Source: Celeribacter indicus (GTDB lineage Bacteria > Pseudomonadota > Alphaproteobacteria > Rhodobacterales > Rhodobacteraceae). Taken from it: a stretch of DNA of 64,000 nucleotides. The position numbers were made by a program, and so were the translations under genes. The notes beneath the pieces were generated by a model. It was not told the DNA's origin. It saw nothing but the letters and a program-made list of their open reading frames with translations, and did no database searches. This document shows positions 25,850 through 34,996 of this stretch, piece after piece. Location of the stretch: assembly GCF_000819565.1 (NCBI RefSeq), contig NZ_CP004393.1:1860001-1924000 (forward strand). Direction: 5' to 3'. Position 1 is the stretch's first letter; each line of letters opens with the position of its first letter.

Positions 25850-26350
25850 ATGGCACGTTTCGACACGTCCTTCGACGCCACCAGCGTCGAGCCCACCACC
25901 GCCTACGAGCTGCTGCCCGCCGGCAAATATCGCGCCCAGATCGTCGAGAGCGAGATGCGCGTCACCAAGAACGGCATGGGCCAGTTCCTCTGGCTGATGC
26001 TCGACATCCTCGAGGGCGAGCAAAAGGGCCGGAAGATCTTCGACCAGCTGAACCTTGTGAACCCGAACCCCACCACGGTGGAAATCGCGCAGCGCACGCT
26101 CTCGGCGATCTGCCACGCCACGGGCCGGATGCACGTCAGCGACAGCGAGGAGCTGCACCTGATCCCGATGACGATCCAGGTGAAGATCCGGCCGCCGAAG
26201 AACGGCTACGGCGAGAGCAACGCGATTGCCTACCTGCCGCCCGAGCGTGGTTCGACCCCGGCCGCCCGCCCGGCAAAGCCCGCGCCCGATCCGGCCGGCT
26301 CTTCGTTGCCGCCGAAAATGGCCTCCGCGCCCTGGAACAAGAAGGGCTGA
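25850..26350 (+). CDS. DUF669 single-strand-binding-like protein
   Basis: A 166-residue protein with the DUF669 signature: LLPAGKYRAQIVESEMRVTKNGMGQFLWLML and FDQLNLVNPNPTTVEIAQRTL (shown in parts: LPAGKYRAQIVESEMR, KNGMGQFLWLM, QRTLSAICHATG). The proline-rich, acidic-poor tail ending APWNKKG resembles an SSB C-terminal arm. It probably coats phage single-stranded DNA and loads the Sak4-like annealer encoded just upstream. Confidence 0.82.
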   Translation: MARFDTSFDATSVEPTTAYELLPAGKYRAQIVESEMRVTKNGMGQFLWLMLDILEGEQKGRKIFDQLNLVNPNPTTVEIAQRTLSAICHATGRMHVSDSEELHLIPMTIQVKIRPPKNGYGESNAIAYLPPERGSTPAARPAKPAPDPAGSSLPPKMASAPWNKKG

Positions 26351-26414
26351 GCCTTCGCGCTGCCCTGCGCCCTGACTAACGGGGCAGCGCGCAACCCCAT
26401 CTGAGGAAATTCCC

Positions 26415-26777
26415 ATGACTGACATGACCAACGCGGCCCCCGTGGCCGTGAACAACCCCGGCTTGCCTGAAAACCAGCGGCGGCTGATCGAGCTCGACGA
26501 TGCCATCGCCAAGATCCGCACGCAGATCGCGACGGCCGATCTGGCCCGCCAGCGCGGCCAGAAGCCCATCGATCCGGACTGGTTCCACCGGGCCCGTACG
26601 GCCCTGCGCCACCTCTGCCGCGAGCGGGCGGAACTCTTGGCCCAAGGCACCGGCCGCCGTCGTCGCGAAAAGCTCAAGGACGCGCTGATCGGCATCCTGC
26701 GTGAACGCCATGACCCCGAGACCTGGGATGGCATTCTGGCCGAGGCTCAGGCCCGCACCGAACGGGAGGGCCTGTGA
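26415..26777 (+). CDS. hypothetical early phage protein, helical
   Basis: A 120-residue basic protein, ATG 26415 with TGAGGAAAT upstream. It is predicted helical throughout (RLIELDDAIAKIRTQIATADLARQ, ALRHLCRERAELLAQG, EKLKDALIGILRERHD) and could form a coiled coil. It sits between the DUF669 gene and the nuclease gene, overlapping the latter (TGATG). No family recognised; DNA binding is possible given its charge. Confidence 0.68.
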   Translation: MTDMTNAAPVAVNNPGLPENQRRLIELDDAIAKIRTQIATADLARQRGQKPIDPDWFHRARTALRHLCRERAELLAQGTGRRRREKLKDALIGILRERHDPETWDGILAEAQARTEREGL

Positions 26778-27721
26778 TGGCAGAGCTTCCCGATGCCCCC
26801 ACGCCGACGCTGACGGCGATCTATGCCGATTACGAGGCCCGCCAGGGCGATGGTTTCCGCGATCACCTCGGAGCGTCGATCATCGGCAAATCCTGCACCC
26901 GGGCGCTCTGGTATGATTTCCGCTGGATCACGCCTGCGCGTCATTCCGGCCGCCTGCTGCGCCTTTTCGAGACGGGTCAGCTGGAAGAGGACCGGCTCGT
27001 GCGCAACCTGCGTGCCACCGGGGCGACCGTGCTCGAAGTCGATCCCGAGACCGGCCGCCAGTTCCGGGTCGAAGCCCATGGCGGCCATTTCGGCGGCTCG
27101 CTCGACGGCGTGGCTCTCGGGCTCCTGGAGGCGCCCAAGACCTGGCATGTGCTGGAATTCAAGACCCACTCGGTCAAAAGCTTCAACGAGTTGACCGCCA
27201 AGGGCGTTGTTCTGGCCAAGCCTCAGCATGCCGCACAGATGCAGATCTACATGCACCTGACGGGCATCACGCGCGCCCTCTACGTCGCGGTCTGCAAGAA
27301 CACCGACGCGCTGCATGTCGAGCGCATCGAGGCCGACCGCGCCATGGCCGAGCGCCTCTTGGAAAAGGCCGGGCGCATCATCTTCGCCCAGCATCCGCCC
27401 GCGCGGATGAGCGAGGACCCGGCCTGGTTCGAATGCCGGTTCTGCGATCACCATGCGGCCTGCCATGACGGCGGTGGCGCTGCGGTGACCTGCCGGTCCT
27501 GCCTGCATGCGACGCCCGTTGAGGGTGGTTGGCACTGCGCCCGGCACGACCGGATGCTGTCGCCTGCCGAGCAACGCACGGCCTGTGGCCGCCATCTCTT
27601 CATCCCCGATCTCATCCCGGGCGAGGTCATCGATGCGGGCGACGATGTCGTCACCTACCGCATGGCCGATGGCTCGACCTGGACCAACGACGCCCGTTCC
27701 CCGGAGGCCGTGCCATGCTGA
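26777..27721 (+). CDS. phage PD-(D/E)XK exonuclease (RecB/Cas4-like)
   Basis: A 314-residue nuclease. The catalytic series is visible: a His/Glu in LGASIIGKSCTRALWYDFRW, D in GGSLDGVALG, and EFK in WHVLEFKTHS, followed by QMQIYMHLTG, as in RecB-family exonucleases. A C-terminal cysteine cluster (CRFCDHHAAC, CRSC, C in GWHCARHD) suggests a zinc or Fe-S site. With the Sak4-like ATPase and DUF669 it forms a recombination set. ATG 26777 is preferred to the GTG one codon upstream. Confidence 0.85.
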   Translation: MAELPDAPTPTLTAIYADYEARQGDGFRDHLGASIIGKSCTRALWYDFRWITPARHSGRLLRLFETGQLEEDRLVRNLRATGATVLEVDPETGRQFRVEAHGGHFGGSLDGVALGLLEAPKTWHVLEFKTHSVKSFNELTAKGVVLAKPQHAAQMQIYMHLTGITRALYVAVCKNTDALHVERIEADRAMAERLLEKAGRIIFAQHPPARMSEDPAWFECRFCDHHAACHDGGGAAVTCRSCLHATPVEGGWHCARHDRMLSPAEQRTACGRHLFIPDLIPGEVIDAGDDVVTYRMADGSTWTNDARSPEAVPC

Positions 27722-29451
27722 CCCTGCGCCCCTATCAACAGGCCGCGATCACCGCGATCTACGGCTATTTCCAGACTCACACCGGCAATCCGCTGGTGGT
27801 CATTCCGACCGCGGGCGGCAAGTCGCTGGTCATGGCGTCCTTCATCGAGAGTGTGCTGAAGGCCTGGCCCGATCAGCGCATCCTGATCGTGACCCATGTC
27901 CGCGAGCTGATCGCCCAGAACCATGCCGAGATGATCGGCCTCTGGCCCGATGCGCCCTCGGGCATCTATTCGGCGGGCCTCGGCAAGCGCGAGGCGCAGG
28001 CGCGGATCCTCTTCGCCGGTATCCAGTCGATCCACCGCCGCGCGGGTGAGATCGGCCATACCGATCTGGTGCTGATCGACGAGGCGCATCTGATCCCCGG
28101 CAAGTCGAGCACGATGTATCGGCGCTTCCTCGACGCGCTGAAGGCGATCAACCCGGCGCTCAAGGTGATCGGGCTGACCGCCACGCCGTTCCGTCTCGAT
28201 TGCGGGATGCTGCACGAGGGGCAGAATGCGCTCTTCACCGACATCGCCTATGAGGCCCCGGTCCGCGAGCTGATAGATGCGGGGTATCTGAGCCCCCTGG
28301 TCTCGAAACAGCCCGCCACCCGGCTCGACGTCTCGAAGGTGGGCACCCGCGCAGGCGATTTCATTGCCCGCGATCTGGCGGCGGCGGTCGACCAGGACGC
28401 CATCACCCGCGCGGCGGTTACCGAGATCATCGAGCATGGCCGCGACCGGAAGTCCTGGCTGGCCTTCTGCTCGGGCGTCGAGCATGCGCGCCATGTGGCC
28501 GAGGAATTCGGCCGCCAGGGCATCAGCTGCCGCACGATCTTCGGTGACACGCCGAAGGACGAGCGCGATGCGATCCTTGCCGCCTTCAAGCGCGGCGAAA
28601 TCCGGGCGCTGGCCTCGATGGGCGTGCTGACCACCGGCTTCAACGCGCCGGGGGTCGATCTGATCGCGCTCCTGCGTCCCACGCAATCGGCCGGGCTCTA
28701 TGTACAGATGGTCGGGCGCGGTACCCGCCTCGCGCCGGGCAAGGAAAACTGCCTGGTGCTGGACTTCGCCGGCAATGTCCGTCGCCACGGCCCGATCGAC
28801 CTGGTGCGGCCCAAGCGCCCCGGTGATGGCGGCGGGGGTGAGGCGCCGACCAAGGTCTGCCCGGATTGCGACAGTATCATCGCGCTCTCGGCTATGGAAT
28901 GCCCGGATTGCGGCTATGTCTTCCCGGCGCGCGAGGTGAAGATCGCGCCCACGGCCGCCACCCTGCCGGTGCTTTCGCCAAAACAGCAATGGCTTCCGGT
29001 CACGGGCGTTTCCTACAGCCGCCACGACAAGGCGGGCGGCCGTCCGTCGCTCAAGGTGACCTATAGCAGCGGCCTTGCCACCTACAGCGAATGGGTCTGC
29101 CTCGAGCATCAGGGCTATGCCCGCCAGAAGGCGGCCGAGTGGTGGCGCAAGCGCGCGCCCGGCTGCCCCGTGCCGCTGAGCGTGGCCGAGGCCCTCGCGC
29201 AGACGAGCCGCCTTGCGCGCCCCAGCGACATCTCGGTCCGTCCCTCGGGCCGCTATCTTGAGATCTCCGGTTACAGGTTCGCCCCATGCGCCCATCCGAC
29301 CCCGGCCTCTGCGCCGTCTGCCACCGGGAACCTCGCGGCTTTGGCTGGTCCGAGCCGGGGTTCCGCCGCACCGACCCGCGGCGTGACGCCAGCCGCAAGC
29401 GACTCTGCAGCCGTGCCTGTCAGGACCTCTGCCATGGGAGGAAGGGCATGA
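27715..29451 (+). CDS. superfamily 2 DEAD/DEAH-box helicase
   Basis: A 578-residue helicase. Motif I VVIPTAGGKSLVM (about 25-37), motif II LIDEAHL, motif III GLTATPFR, motif V/VI GVLTTGFNAPG and QMVGRGTRLAPGK are all present. Between about residues 380 and 405 there are two CPDC pairs (zinc finger). The C-terminus after about residue 520 overlaps the DUF6511 gene in another frame for 166 bases and is low in complexity, so the true end may be selected less strongly. It should unwind or remodel phage DNA during replication. The start overlaps the nuclease stop by 7 bases. Confidence 0.9.
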   Translation: MLTLRPYQQAAITAIYGYFQTHTGNPLVVIPTAGGKSLVMASFIESVLKAWPDQRILIVTHVRELIAQNHAEMIGLWPDAPSGIYSAGLGKREAQARILFAGIQSIHRRAGEIGHTDLVLIDEAHLIPGKSSTMYRRFLDALKAINPALKVIGLTATPFRLDCGMLHEGQNALFTDIAYEAPVRELIDAGYLSPLVSKQPATRLDVSKVGTRAGDFIARDLAAAVDQDAITRAAVTEIIEHGRDRKSWLAFCSGVEHARHVAEEFGRQGISCRTIFGDTPKDERDAILAAFKRGEIRALASMGVLTTGFNAPGVDLIALLRPTQSAGLYVQMVGRGTRLAPGKENCLVLDFAGNVRRHGPIDLVRPKRPGDGGGGEAPTKVCPDCDSIIALSAMECPDCGYVFPAREVKIAPTAATLPVLSPKQQWLPVTGVSYSRHDKAGGRPSLKVTYSSGLATYSEWVCLEHQGYARQKAAEWWRKRAPGCPVPLSVAEALAQTSRLARPSDISVRPSGRYLEISGYRFAPCAHPTPASAPSATGNLAALAGPSRGSAAPTRGVTPAASDSAAVPVRTSAMGGRA

Positions 29452-29672
29452 TCGATCCGACCCCGAACGAGACCGAGGCCATGGCCACGGGCGGCCAGAT
29501 GGGCGGCGAATATCTTGAGAGCATCGGCAAGTCCGACCTTGCGACCCTGTCCGAGGAGGAATGGGCCCGGTTTCTCGACGCGGTCGTCACCGGCTATTGC
29601 GACCACCTGCGCGCGCTGGCGGCGAAGGATCGCAACCGGCTCGATGCGATGGCGCCGGAGGTGCCGTTCTGA
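29286..29672 (+). CDS. DUF6511 domain-containing protein
   Basis: A 128-residue protein with an N-terminal zinc-ribbon-like half (CAVCHREPRGFGW, RLCSRACQDLC) and an acidic helical C-terminus (SEEEWARFLDAVVTGYCDHL). This is the DUF6511 pattern found between helicase and primase genes of Rhodobacteraceae phages. It overlaps the helicase gene by 166 bases and its stop overlaps the primase start. Function is unknown; nucleic-acid binding is likely from the cysteines. Confidence 0.75.
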   Translation: MRPSDPGLCAVCHREPRGFGWSEPGFRRTDPRRDASRKRLCSRACQDLCHGRKGMIDPTPNETEAMATGGQMGGEYLESIGKSDLATLSEEEWARFLDAVVTGYCDHLRALAAKDRNRLDAMAPEVPF

Positions 29673-31944
29673 TGGCCGACACGTCCTGGATGGCGCGCTT
29701 CGGCGCGCGGCTCGTCACCAATGGCTATGCCATCCTGCCGATCGGCCCGGGCACCAAGAAGTCCGGCCGGTTCCAGCGCGGCGGCTGGGCTGATTACCCC
29801 GAATGGAACCGCCATGCGGAACGCCCGACCACGGAGGTCGAAGTCGCGACCTGGGCTGCCTGGCCCGATTGCGGCATCGGCATCGTCGGTGGAGCGGTAG
29901 CGGCGGTCGATATCGACATCGCGGCGGACGCCGAACTGGCATTGCAGATCGAGGCGCTGGCCCGGGCGCGCCTCGGCGACACGCCCGCGCTGCGCATCGG
30001 CCGCGCCCCGAAGCGTATGCTGGTCTATCGCACGGCCGCACCGTTTCGGGGCATCAAGCGCCATCCTCTCGAGGTGCTCTGCCTCGGGCAGCAGTTTCTG
30101 GCCTACGCCGATCACCCCGACACCGGCGCGCCCTATGTCTGGCCCGACGAGGGGCTGGCCGATCTCGATATCACCGACCTTCCGGAAATCACCGAGGAAG
30201 CGGCGGCGGCCTTTCTGGAGGAAGCCTATGCGATCCTGCCCGAGGCTTTGCGTCAGCGCGGGCTGCGCTCTGCAGCACTGGCCACACTCCTGCGCAACCA
30301 CGGGCAGATCGGCACATTGCCCGCCATCCGGTCGGCACTCGACTGGCTGCCGAATGACGAGCTCGATTACGACAGCTGGATGCGCATCGGCATGGCGTTG
30401 AAAGGTGCGCTTGGTGATGAGGGCGGCGAGGTCTTTGCCACCTGGTCGGCCCAGGCGGCCAAGGATGTGCCCGCGACCACGGCCCGCGCCTGGGCGAGCT
30501 TCAAGCCCGACCGGATCGGCGCGGGCACCATTTATCACCTCGCCATGGAACGCGGCTGGCAGCCCGATGCCGCCTTGCGCCTCGATGGCAGTCTCGATCC
30601 GGATGGCCCGCATCCGGCCGCCGATCTGCTGGCCCGGCTGGAGGGAAGCGCGCCCACCGTCGCCGACCTGGAAAAGCCGACCTTCAGCCTGGACATCCCC
30701 GACGGTCTTGTCGGCGAGCTGACCGGCTACATGCTGGCCACCGCCCGCCGCCCGCAACCGCTTCTGTCGCTCGGGGCCAGTCTCTGCGCCATCGGCGCGC
30801 TGATGGGGCGGCGGTATCGCACCACCAGCAACCTTCGCTCGAACCTCTATGTCGTGGGGATTGCTGACAGCGGCTCGGGCAAGAACCACGCCCGAGAGAT
30901 CATCAACGAGGTCTTCTTCGAGGCGGGTCTCGCCCACCATCTCGGCGGCAACAAGATCGCCTCCGGCGCCGGGCTCTTGACTGCGCTTCATCGGCAGCCC
31001 GCGATCCTGTTCCAGATCGACGAATTCGGGATGTTCCTGTCGGCCGCTGCCGACCGCAAGCGCAGCCCGCGCCACATCACCGAGATCCTCGACAACATGA
31101 CCGAACTCTTCACGGCAGCGGGCGGGATCTTCCTCGGGGCGGAATATGCGAACCGCGACGGCACCAATGAGCGGCGCGACATCAACCAGCCCTGCCTTTG
31201 CGTCTATGGCACCACGACGCCGCTGCATTTCTGGGGCGCGCTGCAGGGGGCAAACGTGGTCGATGGCTCGCTCGCGCGCTTTCTGATCCTGCCGAGGATG
31301 AAGACTATCCGGACGAGAACCTCGCCGTCGGCATCCGGCAAGCCCCGCCCGCGCTGATCCAGGCGCTCCAGCTGGTCGCCAAAGGCGGCGGGGCCGTGAA
31401 GGGCAACCTGACCGGCAAGACCGCCGATCATAACGCCGCCGTGAATCCGATGACCGTGCCGATGTCGGATGCGGCACGCGTCCGGTTTGCCGGTCTCAGC
31501 GACGCCCTGACCGAAGAGCTGCGGGCGGCGGCCGGCACCGCCTTTACCGCCATTCTCGCCCGCATCGGAGAGAATGCGTTGAAGCTCGCGCTGATCGTCG
31601 CTGTCGGGCGCGATCCGGTGCGCCCTGAGATCGACATTACCGCTGCGGACTGGGCCATCGGTTTCGTGCGCCATTACGCGCGGCGCACCATGGAAGCGGT
31701 CGAGCGCCATGTGGCGGATACCGAAACCGAGGCGCATCTGAAGCGTCTGAAGGAAATCGTCCGCGCCGCCGGGCCCAAGGGGATCACCAAATCCGACATC
31801 ACCCGCGCCTCCCAATGGCTGAAATCGCGCGACCGCGACGAAATTTTGCTGACGCTGATCGAGAGCGGCGACATCACCACCGGCATGCGCGGCTCCTCGA
31901 CCAAGCAGGCCATGGTCTACCGGATGGCGCGGTGGGGCGGGTGA
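29672..31944 (+). pseudogene. phage primase-polymerase/helicase, frameshifted
   Basis: Two frames make one bifunctional replication protein of about 757 residues. The first (29672-31357) has a PrimPol domain with the metal-binding DID motif (D80, D82, in AAVDIDIAAD), a middle PriCT-like region (DYDSWMRIGMALKGALG) and a helicase-like P-loop GIADSGSGKN (about 397-406) with IDEFGMFL. After GSLARFLILP (about residue 540, position 31291-31296) homology moves to the frame that ends at 31944 (EDEDYPDENLAVG ... STKQAMVYRMARWG). One base appears to be missing. No slippery site is seen. If real, replication would be impaired; a sequencing error is equally possible. Confidence 0.8.
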
Positions 31945-31950
31945 CCGGAG

Positions 31951-32183
31951 ATCCTTCAATCCGCCTGAAACGGCCCTTGAAGCCGAAATGCCGACAAGCA
32001 GCCGAAACGAAAAGGAAAAACCGGATCCTTCAAATCCTTCAATCTTTCAAGAGGACCCCTTTCCCCTATACGCGTGCACGCGCGTTCTCAAAGAGAGAGA
32101 CAGGTACCTATTGAAATATTGAATAATTGAAAGATTATATATTACATATACAGGACAACCACTTAGGGGCGGAAATCCTTCAA
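31951..32183. repeat. iteron-like ATCCTTCAA repeats in an AT-rich gap
   Basis: The 390-bp gap 31945-32334 holds no gene but contains exact copies of ATCCTTCAA at 31951-31959, 32025-32033, 32034-32042 and 32175-32183, and a variant ATCTTTCAA at 32042-32050 whose complement TTGAAAGAT recurs near 32127. Between them, 32100-32160 is very AT-rich for this GC-rich prophage. Iterons plus an AT-rich stretch inside a replication module resemble a replication origin. Confidence 0.6.
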
Positions 32184-32334
32184 GACGCCCCTCTGAAGGT
32201 TCTGAAGGATTTGCCGGGCGGCCCAGCTGCCCAGCCCATGAACTGACCAGACCACCCTTCGGGGCCTGGCGAGACCGCAGCCTTCACCGGCCAGCCCGCT
32301 CGCCTCGCTCACAAACGCGAAGAGGAGGTCTCTC

Positions 32335-32823
32335 ATGACCCAATCCAACGAACACCCGCGCTGCATCCTGGCGCTCGATCTCGGCACCACGACCGGTTGG
32401 GCGCTGCGCAGCCACGACGGGCTGATCACCAGCGGCACCGCCAGCTTCCGGCCCGGGCGCTATGACGGCGGTGGCATGCGCTATCTGCGCTTCACCAACT
32501 GGCTGACCGAGCTGGACCGACTGTCGGGGCCCATCGCAGCCATCTGGTTCGAGGAGGTCCGCCGCCATGCCGGAACCGACGCGGCCCATGTCTATGGCGG
32601 GCTGATGGCCTCGCTCACCAGCTGGGGCGAGCTGCGGGGCATCCCCTACGAGGGCGTGCCGGTGGGCACGATCAAGCGCCACGCCACCGGCAAGGGCAAC
32701 GCGCCCAAGCAGGCCATGATCGATGCGGCCCGCGCGAAGGGTTTCAGCCCCGAAGACGACAACGAGGCCGATGCCATCGCCATCCTGCTCTGGGCCCTCG
32801 ACGCCCGTGGATGTGCGGCATGA
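32335..32823 (+). CDS. RuvC-like Holliday junction resolvase
   Basis: A 162-residue RNase H-fold nuclease. The catalytic acids are visible: D15 in ILALDLGTTTGWA, the Glu pair in IWFEEVRRH (about 79-80) and D/E in DDNEADAIAILLWAL (about 142-150). This is the phage RuvC-like set-up used to resolve branched DNA before packaging. It starts at ATG 32335 (GGAGG nearby) after the iteron region and overlaps the next small gene by 4 bases. Confidence 0.88.
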   Translation: MTQSNEHPRCILALDLGTTTGWALRSHDGLITSGTASFRPGRYDGGGMRYLRFTNWLTELDRLSGPIAAIWFEEVRRHAGTDAAHVYGGLMASLTSWGELRGIPYEGVPVGTIKRHATGKGNAPKQAMIDAARAKGFSPEDDNEADAIAILLWALDARGCAA

Positions 32824-33017
32824 GGTTCCATCCCAAGGGCTATGGCGGCCAGCGCCGGTCGCCCGATGAGGTGAAGCGCGACGGCTGGCGCGAACAGGGC
32901 GTGCTGGCCGTCAGCGTGGATGACCAGCGCCTGACCTGGCCCGAGCGCGAACTCGTCGAACAGTTGGGCACGCGGCTCTATGGTCCGCGCCCGGTCGAGG
33001 ATCTGCGCCATGGCTGA
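32820..33017 (+). CDS. small phage protein, unknown
   Basis: A 65-residue basic protein from ATG 32820, which overlaps the resolvase stop (ATGA). It contains MRFHPKGYGGQRRSPDEVKRDGW and LTWPERELVEQLGTRLYG. Comparable short proteins follow the RuvC-like gene in related prophages. No motif gives a function. It overlaps the DUF6362 gene by 8 bases, so the three are translated as one unit. Confidence 0.65.
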   Translation: MRFHPKGYGGQRRSPDEVKRDGWREQGVLAVSVDDQRLTWPERELVEQLGTRLYGPRPVEDLRHG

Positions 33018-33396
33018 GCACATCTGGACCGCCGAGGACGTAGCCGATCATTTCGAGGAGGCGTTCCGAACCCTGCGCAAGCTGCCACCCGTGAAGGTGC
33101 AGGGCTATTTCAACGCCTGGCCGCAGGTCATCCGCACCGAGCGCGAGATCCTCGCCATGGAGCCCGAACCGATGCGGGTCTGGCCCTCGGCCGCCGCGAT
33201 CTCGCGGCTCGAACAGACCTTCGATTGGGTGCTCTGGCTCGGCGAGAGTGAACGCCGCCTGATCTGGTGGCGCGCTGCCCGTCGTCCGTGGAAGCAGATC
33301 ACCCATGAGCTGGGCGTCGACCGCAGCACCGCATGGCGGCAGCACAAGCTCGCACTCACCAAGATCGCCGCGCGGCTGAATGCTGCGGCTGCATGA
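33010..33396 (+). CDS. DUF6362 family protein
   Basis: A 128-residue protein with a helix-turn-helix near the C-terminus (ARRPWKQITHELGVDRSTAWRQHKLAL) and the conserved WLGESERRLIWWRAARRPW, marks of DUF6362. Such proteins precede the methylase and late regions in Rhodobacteraceae phages and may act as late-gene regulators, which is inference from the HTH and position. The ATG at 33010 lies within the preceding gene. Confidence 0.75.
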   Translation: MAEHIWTAEDVADHFEEAFRTLRKLPPVKVQGYFNAWPQVIRTEREILAMEPEPMRVWPSAAAISRLEQTFDWVLWLGESERRLIWWRAARRPWKQITHELGVDRSTAWRQHKLALTKIAARLNAAAA

Positions 33397-33766
33397 AGTG
33401 TTGCAACACTTTGGTCTTCGACAGCTGCAACATATCCATGCTATCTGAAGGATATGATGGGGAGAGTACGTCGGAAGACGGCTCTCCCCGTTTCCATTCG
33501 CGCGGACCGGCAACAGCAGGGCCGACGCGATGCGCATTTCCCTGAAATCGGCGGGTCCTTCCCGGCGTCCACCCTATGCGGGCGGGCGAAGCGCGAGGGT
33601 TTTCCAGTGACGCCCCTGAAAATAGCCGTTTCGTTTCGCTTGGGCCCACGCGGCAACGAGCGAAGGGCCTGACGGCCCGACACCCCATGCCTGAACCGAA
33701 ACGGCCCTGCGGTGGCATTTCGGTTCACGCCCCCATTTCGCCGCCCGGCTCCCCAAGGACATCCCC
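33397..33766. other. 370-bp intergenic region with a 14-bp palindrome
   Basis: No gene is supported; small frames in both strands lack start signals. A perfect palindrome AGTGTTGCAACACT occupies 33397-33410, directly after the DUF6362 stop, and arms CCGAAA and TTTCGG lie near 33697-33725, upstream of the methylase start. This is probably the control region between early and middle/late genes. Confidence 0.5.
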
Positions 33767-34993
33767 ATGGACGTCGTCGACCTGCCGCTCGAGCAGATCA
33801 TTCCCTATGCGCGCAACCCCCGGCGCAACGAGCAGGCCATCGCCACCGTCGCGGCCTCGATCCAGGAGTTCGGCTGGCGACAGCCCATCGTAGTGGACGA
33901 GGCGATGGTCGTTCTGGCCGGGCACACCCGGCTGGAGGCTGCGCGCAAGCTCGGCTTCAAGACCGCGCCGGTGCATGTCGCCAAAGGGCTGACCGTGTCC
34001 CAGGCCCGCGCCTTCCGGATCATGGACAACCGTTCCGGCGAGAATGCCGAATGGGACAAGGACCTCTTGAACCTCGAACTGGCAGACCTGCTGGAGGCGG
34101 ATTTCGATCTTGGCCTGACCGGTTTCACCGAAGACGAGGTGAACGCGCTGATGTCGAGCCTCGATGCGGGCACCGGTCCGCAGGAGGGCGAAGACGAGAT
34201 CCCGGAAACACCGGAGGAGCCGATCAGCCGTCCCGGCGATCTCTGGCTTCTCGGAAACCACCGCCTCCTTTGCGGCGACAGCACGGTCGCCACGGATGTC
34301 GAGCGGCTGCTCGGCCCTGTGAAGCCGTTGCTGATGGTCACCGATCCGCCCTACGGAGTGGAATACGACCCGGGCTGGCGTAACCAGGTGGGGGCGGCCA
34401 AGACCAAGCGCACTGGCAAGGTGTTGAACGACGACCGCGCCGACTGGCGTGATGCCTGGGCACTGTTCCCGGGCGATGTCGCCTATGTCTGGCACGGCGC
34501 GCTGCACGCGGCGACCGTGGCGGAAAGCCTCGAAGTCGCTGGCTTCACCATCCGGTCCCAGATCATCTGGGCCAAGGAGCGGCTGGTTCTGAGCCGGGGC
34601 GATTATCACTGGCAGCACGAGCCCGCCTGGTATGCCGTCCGAAAGTCCGGCAAGGGCCATTGGGCGGGCGACCGCAAGCAGACGACGCTCTGGCACATCT
34701 CGGGCAAGGACCAGGACGAAAAGACCGTCCACGGCACCCAGAAGCCCGTGGAATGCATGCGCCGGCCGATCCTCAACAATTCGAGCCCGGGTCAGGCGAT
34801 CTACGAGCCCTTCATGGGGTCAGGCACCACGCTGATCGCAGCCGAGACCACGGGCCGCGTCTGCCTCGGCATCGAACTGAACCCGGCTTACGTCGATGTA
34901 GCCGTCCAGCGCTGGCAGAAATTCACCGGGAAGCAGGCCGTCCTCGACGGGGATGGAACGCCCTACGACGACCTCAAGACCAAAGACCGCTGA
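33767..34993 (+). CDS. ParB-domain/DNA methyltransferase (adenine-N6 or cytosine-N4)
   Basis: A 408-residue fusion. Residues about 1-100 are a ParB-like domain (IIPYARNPRRNEQAI, VVLAGHTRLEAARKLG); the rest is a methyltransferase with catalytic DPPY (193-196) before the SAM-binding FMGSGT (349-354), the beta-class order. GTQKPVECM and LGIELNPAYVDVA are typical. Phages use such enzymes to protect their DNA from restriction. It lies 3 bases from a cytosine-C5 methylase, giving two kinds of modification. The start has AAGGAC upstream. Confidence 0.9.
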   Translation: MDVVDLPLEQIIPYARNPRRNEQAIATVAASIQEFGWRQPIVVDEAMVVLAGHTRLEAARKLGFKTAPVHVAKGLTVSQARAFRIMDNRSGENAEWDKDLLNLELADLLEADFDLGLTGFTEDEVNALMSSLDAGTGPQEGEDEIPETPEEPISRPGDLWLLGNHRLLCGDSTVATDVERLLGPVKPLLMVTDPPYGVEYDPGWRNQVGAAKTKRTGKVLNDDRADWRDAWALFPGDVAYVWHGALHAATVAESLEVAGFTIRSQIIWAKERLVLSRGDYHWQHEPAWYAVRKSGKGHWAGDRKQTTLWHISGKDQDEKTVHGTQKPVECMRRPILNNSSPGQAIYEPFMGSGTTLIAAETTGRVCLGIELNPAYVDVAVQRWQKFTGKQAVLDGDGTPYDDLKTKDR

Positions 34994-34996
34994 GGG

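Noticed and set aside
32100..32160. Possible CRISPR or tandem array in the AT-rich tract
   Set aside because: Repeats are only 9 bases and irregularly spaced, without spacer units.
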